Shown: piece after piece, positions 7,449 to 15,268 of the stretch
Position numbering within the stretch: the first letter of the stretch is position 1
How the letters are laid out: each line of letters opens with the position of its first letter
Made by a program: the position numbers and the translations under genes
Assembly: GCA_001825335.1 (NCBI GenBank)
Contig: MHWA01000004.1
Coordinates: 1-33,358 of the forward strand
DNA length: 33,358 bases
From: Candidatus Zambryskibacteria bacterium RIFCSPLOWO2_01_FULL_35_19
GTDB taxonomy: Bacteria > Patescibacteriota > Minisyncoccia > Phycocordibacterales > WO2-35-19
Reading direction: 5' to 3'
The notes under the pieces: model-generated
What the model saw: only the letters and a program-made list of their open reading frames with translations
What the model was told of the DNA's origin: nothing
Databases searched by the model: none

Positions 7449-8261
7449 TTATTTAATCTCATAAGTAATACTTATATCTGAAATTATTTTATTCTCTCCA
7501 GTTGGTAATTCTGCTCTAGCTGGCATTACTGAAGAAACCATAGCATCTCCCCCAAGACCCATAGCTTTTTCATCATAATACATAGGGTAATTGCCATTTT
7601 CGTTGTAATACATTATTTTACCCAAACGAACCCCAAGTTGTTTTGCCAACTCTTTAGCTTTTGTTTTAGCTTCAGCAATGGCCTCCTCTCTAGCTTCTGA
7701 TACATATTTATCTCTATCATCAATAGTAAATTCTACTCCACTTATATTAGAAACTTCTGTTGCTCCTACTTTAGTAACCAAATCTGCCACTTTTTCTGTA
7801 TCTCGCACTTTGACAGTGATGGTCTGACTGATTTCATAACCTTTCAAAACATTTTTACCAGCAGGACAAGGATAAGTTATACAAGCAACTTGATTCCATT
7901 CATATTTAGGATAAACATTGTAGCTAGTAGTTTTAATATCTTTATCTTCTACTCCCAACTGACGGATTACAGCTAGAGATTTACTCATTTTTTGGTCGGC
8001 TTTTTCTTGAGCTTCCACCACAGTGCTACCTAGCTCAATTACTGAAAAATTAAAAGTGGCAATATCAGGTATAGCATAAACTTCGCCAGTACCAGAAACA
8101 CTAATGGTTGATTGAGGATAAATTTCCCTGCCGACAGTTGGCAATCTTTTAAAATCTCCGATAATTTTTACTAAAAGAAAGGCCGAAAGAAGCATAAGTG
8201 AAATAGCAGTCCACTTTGAAACTCTCTTAACCCCCTCTTCTCCAAAAAATTGATTAAACAT
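7449..8261 (-). CDS. SIMPL domain (DUF541) protein
   Basis: ISVSGTGEVYAIPDIATFNFSV..., DIKTTSYNVYPKYEW, AIAEAKTKAKELAKQLGVRLGKI, N-terminal TM. Confidence 0.85.
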   Translation of the reverse strand: MFNQFFGEEGVKRVSKWTAISLMLLSAFLLVKIIGDFKRLPTVGREIYPQSTISVSGTGEVYAIPDIATFNFSVIELGSTVVEAQEKADQKMSKSLAVIRQLGVEDKDIKTTSYNVYPKYEWNQVACITYPCPAGKNVLKGYEISQTITVKVRDTEKVADLVTKVGATEVSNISGVEFTIDDRDKYVSEAREEAIAEAKTKAKELAKQLGVRLGKIMYYNENGNYPMYYDEKAMGLGGDAMVSSVMPARAELPTGENKIISDISITYEIK

Positions 8262-8283
8262 CTTTTTAGTTATTTATAAATAA

Positions 8284-8298
8284 TGATATTATTATAAT
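8284..8298. promoter_or_regulatory. Overlapping divergent -10 region (TGaTATTATTATAAT)
   Basis: Plus-strand extended -10 TGATATTAT ends at 8292, 7 nt before ATG 8299. The minus-strand TATAAT (8296-8291) sits upstream of the SIMPL gene. Confidence 0.5.
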
Positions 8299-8868
8299 AT
8301 GTCATGGGAAAAATTGCAAAATATTTTTTTTATTGTTTTTTTGATTTTAATAATAGGATCACTTTTTATTTATCAAATATTTGGCAGTAATTTTGACCTA
8401 GGAGAAATAAGAGAATATCTTAAAAATTTTGGTATATGGGCTCCATTTATTTTCATATTAATCTACATAATAGGGACAATTTTCATTCCATCCACTCCTT
8501 TTATGGCTATCGCTGGCCTTTTGTTTGGATTTGGATATGGGTTATTTTATACCATTATTGGCGGATTTTTAAGTTCTCTTTTAGTTTTTATAATATCAAG
8601 AAAATTGGGTCAAAAACGAGTAGAAAGTATTTTAAAAAATAAATACTTAAAGTATATAAATAAATACAACGGCAAACTTGGTAAAGGTGCAATCTTAGAC
8701 CTTGTCATATTGAGAATAATCCCAATTATGCCCTTTAATGTATTAAATATTTTGATGGGTGTTTCCAAAATAAAAACTCAAGACTATTTAATAGGCACTT
8801 TATTTGGTCTTATCCCAAGCAATGTGCTAGCTGTATATTTCGGTTACCTTATGACAAAAATATTGTAA
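8299..8868 (+). CDS. TVP38/TMEM64 (VTT domain) family membrane protein
   Basis: FIPSTPFMAIAGLLFGFGYGLFYTIIGGFLSSLLVFIISRKLG, LRIIPIMPFNVLNILMGVSKI: VTT motif pattern. Confidence 0.85.
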   Translation: MSWEKLQNIFFIVFLILIIGSLFIYQIFGSNFDLGEIREYLKNFGIWAPFIFILIYIIGTIFIPSTPFMAIAGLLFGFGYGLFYTIIGGFLSSLLVFIISRKLGQKRVESILKNKYLKYINKYNGKLGKGAILDLVILRIIPIMPFNVLNILMGVSKIKTQDYLIGTLFGLIPSNVLAVYFGYLMTKIL

Positions 8869-9258
8869 TTACTCAACTTTTTTGGCGGTATCTTCTCCCA
8901 AAACTCGATCAATATCTTGAACAATAGATTGCAAACTTTCGTCTGATTTGATCACATAGCCAACCACCCCCATAGACATCACGTCACTTATTTTTTTAAC
9001 ACTAGAAAGATTGGAGGAAACCAAAATAGGCACTTTGGGCAAATCATTATCCTCTTGGAGTTTTTTCAAAAAAGCAGTCCCGTCCAATTTTGGCATCATC
9101 AAATCCAAAATTATGAGGTCAGGTTTTTCAGATTTAAGTTTTTCTAAACCTACTTCTCCATCTTCAGCAGATACCAACTCATATCTCTCTTTAGGTAGAG
9201 CAGCTTCTAGTGTTTTAGAAAAAAACTGGTCATCATCTATTATTAAAATCTTTTTCAT
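8869..9258 (-). CDS. CheY-like response regulator
   Basis: KKILIIDDDQFFSKTLEAAL, PDLIILDLMMPKLDGTAFL, single REC domain. Confidence 0.93.
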   Translation of the reverse strand: MKKILIIDDDQFFSKTLEAALPKERYELVSAEDGEVGLEKLKSEKPDLIILDLMMPKLDGTAFLKKLQEDNDLPKVPILVSSNLSSVKKISDVMSMGVVGYVIKSDESLQSIVQDIDRVLGEDTAKKVE

Positions 9259-9298
9259 AAATTTGTCATTTTTATTTTATAATACATATATAATATCA

Positions 9299-11065
9299 TT
9301 AGTTAAGTGGAATAGTAAAGAAAAAACTAGTACCAAACCCCTCTTTTGAAACCAAGCCAATTGCTCCACCGTGAGCCTCTGTAATACCTTTAGCAATAAC
9401 CAATCCCAAACCAGTGCCCTTATTTTCTCCCTCTTTTGGACTCAATTTGGCCTGTTTAAAGGTGTGGAATAGATCTTTGATACTATCTTCTGGAATACCA
9501 ATACCAGTATCAGAGACGACCACACACAAAGAAGGCACTTTCACTTTGATATCTTTTTCTTCTGGGAAAACCGAAACTTTTGATCTATCAAAATTTTTAG
9601 GAAAATGTTCTTTAGGGTCATAAACAAAAGCAGAAACCAAAATCAAACCGTTGACAGAAGTAAATTTCAGAGAGTTTGATAGAAAATTATTTAAAATCTG
9701 TTTTAATGTTTGAGGATCAAATTCAGCCAACTCTGGCAAACTATCATCTAAATAAGTTTCCAAACCTATTTTTTTAACATCAGCTGAAACCTTATAAAAA
9801 GAAACTCTGTTATTTATCACCTCTTTGATGTTGGCCTGTTCTTTATTAACTTCAAATTTACCAGATTGAAGTTTAGAAAGATCTAAAATATCATTAACTA
9901 ATTCAAGCATCGATGCGGAGCCCTGATAAATCAACTTCAAATACTCGTCAAATTTATCAGAATTTTTATCAATGGTACCAGCGACCACCGACTCTGTTAT
10001 TTTTTTTATACCATCAAGAGGTGAGCGTAGTTCGTGCACTATCATACCTGTAAATTCTTCTCGGACTCTCTCTAATTCAATATCTTTAGTAATATCATTG
10101 AAAACCACCACTGCTCCATGCATCTGACTTTCCCCTTTATGATTGGAGTGCAAAACCGGATAGACTCCAATCTCAAAAAATGAGTCGTTGATGTTTATCC
10201 TTTCAGAAACAAAAGTTTTTTTATTAACCAAAGCTTCTTCCAGTCTTCCGTGAATATCAAACTTACCACCGAGAGTATCAATAAAGTCAAAAATATTTAT
10301 ATCTTTAGTTACTTCAAATTTTATAATTTTTTTGATAGCAGGGTTAGCGACCACTACTCTATAATCCATATCAACCATCAAAACACCGTCTTGCATACTT
10401 TCTACCATCGCATTTAATTTCCCCTTTTCTATTCTAACCACTTCGTGTAAACGAGTGACCGCTTCTGATGCCTGATTAGTTATCTTATACAAAATAGTCA
10501 TATCATCTTCTTTGTATAAACCTTTGTTTATATGGGCCACAGTCAAAACTCCGACTACTTTGCCGCTAATAACCAAAGGGATATTAAAAAGAGAACCGAT
10601 ATTTTGCTTGATTTCATCTATTACAATAGCTCCAGAAACTACTTCATCCAATTTAAATTTATCAAAAGTTTGGTCAGTCAAAGCAGAGAGTGAATCGGTC
10701 ATCTTATCTTTCATTTCTTTTAAAAATAGATGACTGACAGATTTTGCAAGATGAGTATTTATTTTTATTTTTTCTGGAGTAACTACAATATAACCGACAG
10801 CAGTATAATCTATAAACTGTTTTAGAGAACCAGTGATAATTTGCAATATTTCTTCTACATCTAAAGAATACCCCACTCTCTCTCCCAATTCTTTGAGGAT
10901 GGCGAGCTCATAGATACGACGAGTAGACTCTTCTCTTTCTTTTATTATTTCCCTTTCTCTTTTTTTAAACAAAAAATAAAAATAAAAAACAAAAAGAGCC
11001 AATATTAAAACTATTGAAATTAAAATCAGAGACATTGTGGCGCCTGATAGAAGCGCAATATTCAT
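9299..11065 (-). CDS. Sensor histidine kinase (TM, GAF-like, PAS, HisKA, HATPase_c)
   Basis: FTGMIVHELRSPLDGIKKI (H box), FLSNSLKFT (N box), VVVSDTGIGIP, GTGLGLVIAKGITEAHGG; PAS-like VESMQDGVLMVDMDYRVVVANPA. Confidence 0.93.
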   Translation of the reverse strand: MNIALLSGATMSLILISIVLILALFVFYFYFLFKKREREIIKEREESTRRIYELAILKELGERVGYSLDVEEILQIITGSLKQFIDYTAVGYIVVTPEKIKINTHLAKSVSHLFLKEMKDKMTDSLSALTDQTFDKFKLDEVVSGAIVIDEIKQNIGSLFNIPLVISGKVVGVLTVAHINKGLYKEDDMTILYKITNQASEAVTRLHEVVRIEKGKLNAMVESMQDGVLMVDMDYRVVVANPAIKKIIKFEVTKDINIFDFIDTLGGKFDIHGRLEEALVNKKTFVSERININDSFFEIGVYPVLHSNHKGESQMHGAVVVFNDITKDIELERVREEFTGMIVHELRSPLDGIKKITESVVAGTIDKNSDKFDEYLKLIYQGSASMLELVNDILDLSKLQSGKFEVNKEQANIKEVINNRVSFYKVSADVKKIGLETYLDDSLPELAEFDPQTLKQILNNFLSNSLKFTSVNGLILVSAFVYDPKEHFPKNFDRSKVSVFPEEKDIKVKVPSLCVVVSDTGIGIPEDSIKDLFHTFKQAKLSPKEGENKGTGLGLVIAKGITEAHGGAIGLVSKEGFGTSFFFTIPLN

Positions 11066-11066
11066 A

Positions 11067-11462
11067 TTAAGTATTCATTATGCCTTTAAAGAGTTTATTG
11101 GCACCAATAACCATAAATATATATCCTATAGCAAAGAAGACCGTGCTGGAGACATTAACCCAAAAATATAAAACCCATTTATCAACAACCATAACTATAG
11201 TGCCTAATACAACAAAGAGCATCCCGATTCCAATATAATTAAGGACCAAACCAAAGAGTCCGCCCCCAAGCTTTCTGGCTACTCTAAAAACAAAAAATGT
11301 TGCAATAATCCCGATAACAATAGACAAAAGCAAAGAAAAATTATCAGCAAAAACAGAGGCGTAAGCAACTCCATCATTAGATATTGACTCACTTATATTT
11401 TGAGCCATTACCATTGTGGGCAAGATTGTCCCTAAAAACGTAAAGAAGAAGAACTTTTTCAT
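11067..11462 (-). CDS. Hypothetical multi-TM membrane protein
   Basis: 131 aa, signal-like start and several hydrophobic segments, adjacent to the kinase. Confidence 0.7.
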   Translation of the reverse strand: MKKFFFFTFLGTILPTMVMAQNISESISNDGVAYASVFADNFSLLLSIVIGIIATFFVFRVARKLGGGLFGLVLNYIGIGMLFVVLGTIVMVVDKWVLYFWVNVSSTVFFAIGYIFMVIGANKLFKGIMNT

Positions 11463-11483
11463 ATTATATTTAAATTGTTTAAA

Positions 11484-11750
11484 TTAATGTTGAATTGAAG
11501 GATATTTTTGAAAAATAGAATTAACAGCATTCTTAACTATCTCTCCCGAAAGAGCAACATATTCATCTATTAATTTTTGCAAAACCACTTGTTCAGGTCC
11601 AGAAACTTCAATAACGGCCCCGTCGTCGGCCACTTTTAATCCTTCTACTCCTCTGGCTTTGAGGACGGCAATTTCTGGACCCAAAATAACAATCTGTTTT
11701 TTGATTATTTCTGTGAGCATTTGTTTGTAATCTGTATTTGTTGGTTCCAT
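11484..11750 (-). CDS. Hypothetical 88-aa protein
   Basis: Complete ORF MEPTNTDYKQMLTEIIKKQIVILGPEIAVLKARGVEGLKV...; its ATG overlaps an inverted-repeat arm. Confidence 0.7.
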   Translation of the reverse strand: MEPTNTDYKQMLTEIIKKQIVILGPEIAVLKARGVEGLKVADDGAVIEVSGPEQVVLQKLIDEYVALSGEIVKNAVNSIFQKYPSIQH

Positions 11751-11853
11751 CCCGTTAGAAGTAGGAAATTATATTTATAAATATAACTTACTACTCAAAT
11801 TAAACTATTAATAAAAGAATCTCGTTTTTAATTTCCGCAACTTCTAACGGGAT
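11749..11853. repeat. Inverted-repeat-bounded promoter cassette 1
   Basis: Perfect 14-bp arms atcccgttagaagt (11749-11762) and acttctaacgggat (11840-11853); AT-rich interior with a minus-strand TATAAT (11773-11768). Confidence 0.85.
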
Positions 11854-11889
11854 TCCATATCTATATTTCATTATATCAAAATAAAAAAA

Positions 11890-12285
11890 CTACATTTGAC
11901 AATTGTGTGGATTGCTCAATTTTAACGAAAAATATCCCAAAATGCCAAGTTGAATCATAGGAGTCAGTCCAACTTTCAATATAGGTACAATAGGCATATT
12001 TGGACCATATTGCCACCAATTAGTATAGAGAGCAAACCATTCAATAAAGACAGCCATTATTATTCCAAAAATTATTATGAGCCACATTTTATTTTTAAAA
12101 TAATTTTTATATAAAAATGGCAGAGAAAGTAAAACAATCAAAAAAGCATCAGCGACAGTAGCTTGCAATAAAATAAACCTAGAAACGGGTCCTCCCAAAT
12201 AATTATCATAAAGCACAAAATGTAAATTTTCCCAAATAAAATTTAAAACAAAAGCTATTATAAAAATAAAAATTAATCTTTTCAT
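11890..12285 (-). CDS. Hypothetical multi-TM membrane protein
   Basis: 131 aa, strongly hydrophobic (MKRLIFIFIIAFVLNFIWENLHFVLYDNYLGG...). Confidence 0.7.
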   Translation of the reverse strand: MKRLIFIFIIAFVLNFIWENLHFVLYDNYLGGPVSRFILLQATVADAFLIVLLSLPFLYKNYFKNKMWLIIIFGIIMAVFIEWFALYTNWWQYGPNMPIVPILKVGLTPMIQLGILGYFSLKLSNPHNCQM

Positions 12286-12303
12286 ATTAAAAACAAAATT
12301 CTA

Positions 12304-12405
12304 GTGGTTCGACAAGCTCACCACATTGAATTTTTATAGTCATTACTCGTTAAAATTTCTTTGCCCTTCGTTTAACTCAGGACACTGAATTTTTATAGTC
12401 ATTAC
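12304..12405. repeat. Diverged tandem repeat with 'TTCGACAAGCTCA' palindrome and duplicated 'TGAATTTTTATAGTCATTAC'
   Basis: gtggttcgacaagctcaccacattgaatttttatagtcattac...cccttcgtttaactcaggacactgaatttttatagtcattac. Confidence 0.75.
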
Positions 12406-12423
12406 ATTCCTTAAAAATTCGTG

Positions 12424-12497
12424 GGTGGTAAATGGGGCTTGAACCCATGACCTCCGCTTCCACAGAGCGGCGCTCTACCAGCTGAGCTACTACCACC
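12424..12497 (-). tRNA. tRNA-His(GTG)
   Basis: Minus strand GGTGGTAGTAGCTCAGCTGGTAGAGCGCCGCTCTGTGGAAGCGGAGGTCATGGGTTCAAGCCCCATTTACCACC folds as a cloverleaf; anticodon GTG; encoded G-1 pairs with C73; no genomic CCA. Confidence 0.95.
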
Positions 12498-12552
12498 ATC
12501 TTACAAAGAGTATTTTGACATAAAATAAGTCTTTTTTCCAGTTTTTATTCCC

Positions 12553-12621
12553 AAACAAAATCTCAAATAAATTACTTCAAGAGCATTATCTTTATGACCT
12601 AACGCAGAAACAATGTTTTTT
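12553..12621. ncRNA. Candidate structured RNA hairpin, family 2 copy 2
   Basis: caaataaattacttc [aagagcattatctttatgacctaacgca] gaaacaatgttttttattt; same 28-nt apical sequence as 5930-5992 on a different AT-rich stem. Confidence 0.55.
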
Positions 12622-12633
12622 ATTTTTTTGGCC

Positions 12634-12747
12634 CCAAAACTAAAATAGTTCTTGAATGAGATTCCGGAACCTGTGAAAAGGTGAGGACAAAGAAATTTTT
12701 AGCAAAAAATTTCTGTATTGAATGAAAGAAGCTATTTTAGTTTTTGG
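12634..12747. ncRNA. Candidate structured RNA element, family 1 copy 1
   Basis: Outer stem ccaaaactaaaatag/ctattttagtttttgg; core ttcttgaatgagattccggaacctgtgaaaaggtgaggacaaagaaatttttagcaaaaaattt; abuts the adenosyltransferase stop codon. Confidence 0.75.
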
Positions 12748-13386
12748 TTATCTATAATCAGGAGATTCTTCCATAATACCGACTTTATGATTTGAATATC
12801 GAGCTAGAGCATAAAGAGCACTTGAAAGTCTGTTTAAATAAGCTTTGGTTTGCTTGCTTACATTACCTGCCGATACTTTGGCGGAATCCTCTTTTGAATC
12901 AGAATTCAAAAGTGTTGGTTGAGAAATTTCTTCAACAACAGCGATGGTTCTTCTCTCTGCTCTCCTAGCGATAGTGCGAGCAATATCAAATATAGCTCCA
13001 AGTCCAGCTCCTCCCAGTTGCCATTTGGTTATATCTGATGAGCCACCAGATATAAAGAAAGATTTTATTGGTGGCAATTCTTTTTCAATACCGTCCACAA
13101 TCTCTTCAAGCTCTTTTACCTTATCTTCAGTGATAGTTTTTGGAGCTCCGGCTAGTTCTGCTTGAATGATAAAAAGATTTTTTTGTATATTGTGGATTAT
13201 TTCAGCCAAACTTGTCTCACCCAATTTATAACCAAGATGCACCGCTTGCACCTTACAAAGCCCTAAAAATGAATTTATTTCATCCAAGCTACCCAAAGCT
13301 TCCGCGATGTTTGAGCTTTTTGAAATCCTTTGGTCACAACTAAAAGTTTTAGTTGTTCCATCATCTCCTTTTTTAGTGTAAAGCAT
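12748..13386 (-). CDS. ATP:cob(I)alamin adenosyltransferase (PduO type)
   Basis: MLYTKKGDDGTTKTF, GSLDEINSFLGL, KSFFISGGS, ARTIARRAERR, LNRLSSALYALARY. Likely ATG at 13386 rather than 13395. Confidence 0.93.
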   Translation of the reverse strand: MLYTKKGDDGTTKTFSCDQRISKSSNIAEALGSLDEINSFLGLCKVQAVHLGYKLGETSLAEIIHNIQKNLFIIQAELAGAPKTITEDKVKELEEIVDGIEKELPPIKSFFISGGSSDITKWQLGGAGLGAIFDIARTIARRAERRTIAVVEEISQPTLLNSDSKEDSAKVSAGNVSKQTKAYLNRLSSALYALARYSNHKVGIMEESPDYR

Positions 13387-13451
13387 AGTACTCACTTTAT
13401 ACCATAACTAAATATTTTTGCCAGAAGCCAAAAAACCGATGAGTTCCCTAA

Positions 13452-13537
13452 TGGTGCGCGGGAGAGGACTTGAACCTCCACACCCTAGGGGCACTACCAC
13501 CTCAAGGTAGCCTGTCTACCAATTTCAGCACCCGCGC
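13452..13537 (-). tRNA. tRNA-Leu(GAG)
   Basis: Minus strand GCGCGGGTGCTGAAATTGGTAGACAGGCTACCTTGAGGTGGTAGTGCCCCTAGGGTGTGGAGGTTCAAGTCCTCTCCCGCGCACCA; class II with long variable arm; anticodon GAG; CCA encoded. Confidence 0.96.
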
Positions 13538-13571
13538 ATTTGTGAAAATTATAGCTGTTTTATATCTTTTT

Positions 13572-13606
13572 TCAAAAGTGTCAAAGACCGTCTTTGACAC
13601 TTTTGA
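13572..13606 (-). terminator. 16-bp perfect hairpin immediately after the rplS stop
   Basis: tcaaaagtgtcaaaga-ccg-tctttgacacttttga. Confidence 0.75.
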
Positions 13607-14056
13607 CTAGGCAACATCTTCTTTTATTTCTTCAACTATATCAGTTTCAACTGGAGATACTTCTTCTTCAATTTCTGGTGCATCAGGTAAAGCTCTGATA
13701 TTTCTCATTTGACGCCTTATTTCTCTAGCTGCTTTGTCACGAATATAATAAAGTTTAGAACGACGGACTTTAGAACGTTTGGTTATTTCTATTTTTTCTA
13801 TCATTGGAGAATAAATCGGATAAATCCTTTCCACACCCACTCCAGAGGCCACTTTTCTTAGAGTAAAAGTTCCGCCCGCTTCTTTACCGTGCTTTACTGC
13901 CAAACATAATCCTTCAAAATCTTGCAATCTTGTTTTCGGTTTGCCTGTTTTTTTGTCTTTTTCAATTATTTTTTGAGTAACACGAATAGTATCTCCAGAT
14001 CTAATATCTAGACCCTCTCTTTCTTTTATATTTACCGGTGAAATTATTTTATTCAT
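13607..14056 (-). CDS. rplS: 50S ribosomal protein L19
   Basis: IRSGDTIRVTQKI, DFEGLCLAVKHGKEAGGTFTLRKVASGVGVERIYPIYSPMIEKIEI, KVRRSKLYYIRD. Confidence 0.96.
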   Translation of the reverse strand: MNKIISPVNIKEREGLDIRSGDTIRVTQKIIEKDKKTGKPKTRLQDFEGLCLAVKHGKEAGGTFTLRKVASGVGVERIYPIYSPMIEKIEITKRSKVRRSKLYYIRDKAAREIRRQMRNIRALPDAPEIEEEVSPVETDIVEEIKEDVA

Positions 14057-14100
14057 TTTTTCTATTAGTTAAAATTCGTGTGTATTCGTAAATTATTGGG

Positions 14101-14949
14101 TTATCTTTTCTTACCCACTTTCCTTCTACTGACAATAAGTTTATTAGAATATTTCTTAGCGCGTCTTGATTTCTGACCTTTACCTGTTGGTTTGCCCCAA
14201 ATAGAGACGGCGCGTCTTCTACCTCTCCCTTGTCTACCTTCACCACCACCATGTGGATGATCAACTGGGTTCATAGCAGTGCCTCTGACGGTTGGACGGA
14301 TACCGAGCCATCTACTTTTGCCTGCTTTACCTTTGTTTTCAAGTCTTTTTTCTTCGTTTGAAACAGCTCCGATGCTAGCCCAACAATTTTCTTTAACTTT
14401 ACGCACTTCGCTAGATGGCATTTTCAAATCAACATAACCAGCATCTTTAGCCAAAACTTGAACAAAATTACCAGCCGAACGAGCAATCTTGGCTCCTCCA
14501 AGAGGTTTTAATTCTACATTATAAACAAAAGTGCCTGTCGGAATACCCTTTAAAGGCAACCTGTTTCCTTGTTTTATTTCTGCCGTTTCTCCCGTTATAA
14601 GTTTTTCTCCAACCTTAACACCTTTAGGCAAAAGAACATATCTTTTTTCACCATCTCTATATGAAGCCACACCGATAAATCCAGTGCGATTTGGGTCATA
14701 TTCTACAGAATCTATTTTATAAGGAATATTTAGTTTATTGTATTTAAAATCAATATCTCTATACAATCTTTTATGACCACCACCTTTATGACGCACCGTT
14801 ATTCTACCGGCATTATTTCGTCCTACAGACCTCTTAACACCAGAAGTTAAAGCTTTTAGAGGCCTATCTTTAGTCAAGACGTTTTTATAGGCGACAATTG
14901 ACATATGTCTCCTTGATTTTGATGTTGGTTTATAATTTTTTATTGCCAT
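14101..14949 (-). CDS. rplB: 50S ribosomal protein L2
   Basis: MAIKNYKPTSKSRRHMS, GRNNAGRITVRHKGGGHKRLYR, GTAMNPVDHPHGGGEGR. Confidence 0.99.
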   Translation of the reverse strand: MAIKNYKPTSKSRRHMSIVAYKNVLTKDRPLKALTSGVKRSVGRNNAGRITVRHKGGGHKRLYRDIDFKYNKLNIPYKIDSVEYDPNRTGFIGVASYRDGEKRYVLLPKGVKVGEKLITGETAEIKQGNRLPLKGIPTGTFVYNVELKPLGGAKIARSAGNFVQVLAKDAGYVDLKMPSSEVRKVKENCWASIGAVSNEEKRLENKGKAGKSRWLGIRPTVRGTAMNPVDHPHGGGEGRQGRGRRRAVSIWGKPTGKGQKSRRAKKYSNKLIVSRRKVGKKR

Positions 14950-14972
14950 TTCTTTATATTAATTAGAACAAT

Positions 14973-15260
14973 TTATTCAATCTTATCCCCCTTTTTCAAA
15001 TATACATAAGCTTTTTTGACACCAGCTTTGGTGCCTCTTTTGCCTTTAACAAAAACATTCTTGGTTGGATTTTTTACGATATTTACTTTAACAGGAGAAA
15101 TCTCATAAAAAATCTTGATTGCTTCAAAAACTTCTTTCTTAGTAGCTAAAGGAGCAACTTCAAAAGCATAGACATTTGATTCTGCCAAATAACTAGCCTT
15201 TTCAGTAATGCGAGGCCTCAATAATATATTCGCGTATTTTGCTTTTAAATCTATTGTCAT
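14973..15260 (-). CDS. rplW: 50S ribosomal protein L23
   Basis: ILLRPRITEKASYLAESNVYAFEVAPLATKKEVFEAIKIFYEISPVKVNIV. Confidence 0.96.
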   Translation of the reverse strand: MTIDLKAKYANILLRPRITEKASYLAESNVYAFEVAPLATKKEVFEAIKIFYEISPVKVNIVKNPTKNVFVKGKRGTKAGVKKAYVYLKKGDKIE

Positions 15261-15268
15261 ATAAAAAA

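Noticed and set aside
11484-11853. Interpreting the 14-bp inverted repeats only as an mRNA hairpin hiding the start codon
   Set aside because: A -10 box lies between the arms in both cassettes, so the distal arm would not be in the main transcript. A DNA-level or readthrough role fits better.
14049-14264. Minus-strand 71-aa ORF overlapping rplB
   Set aside because: Out-of-frame overlap with conserved L2 sequence; not a plausible gene.
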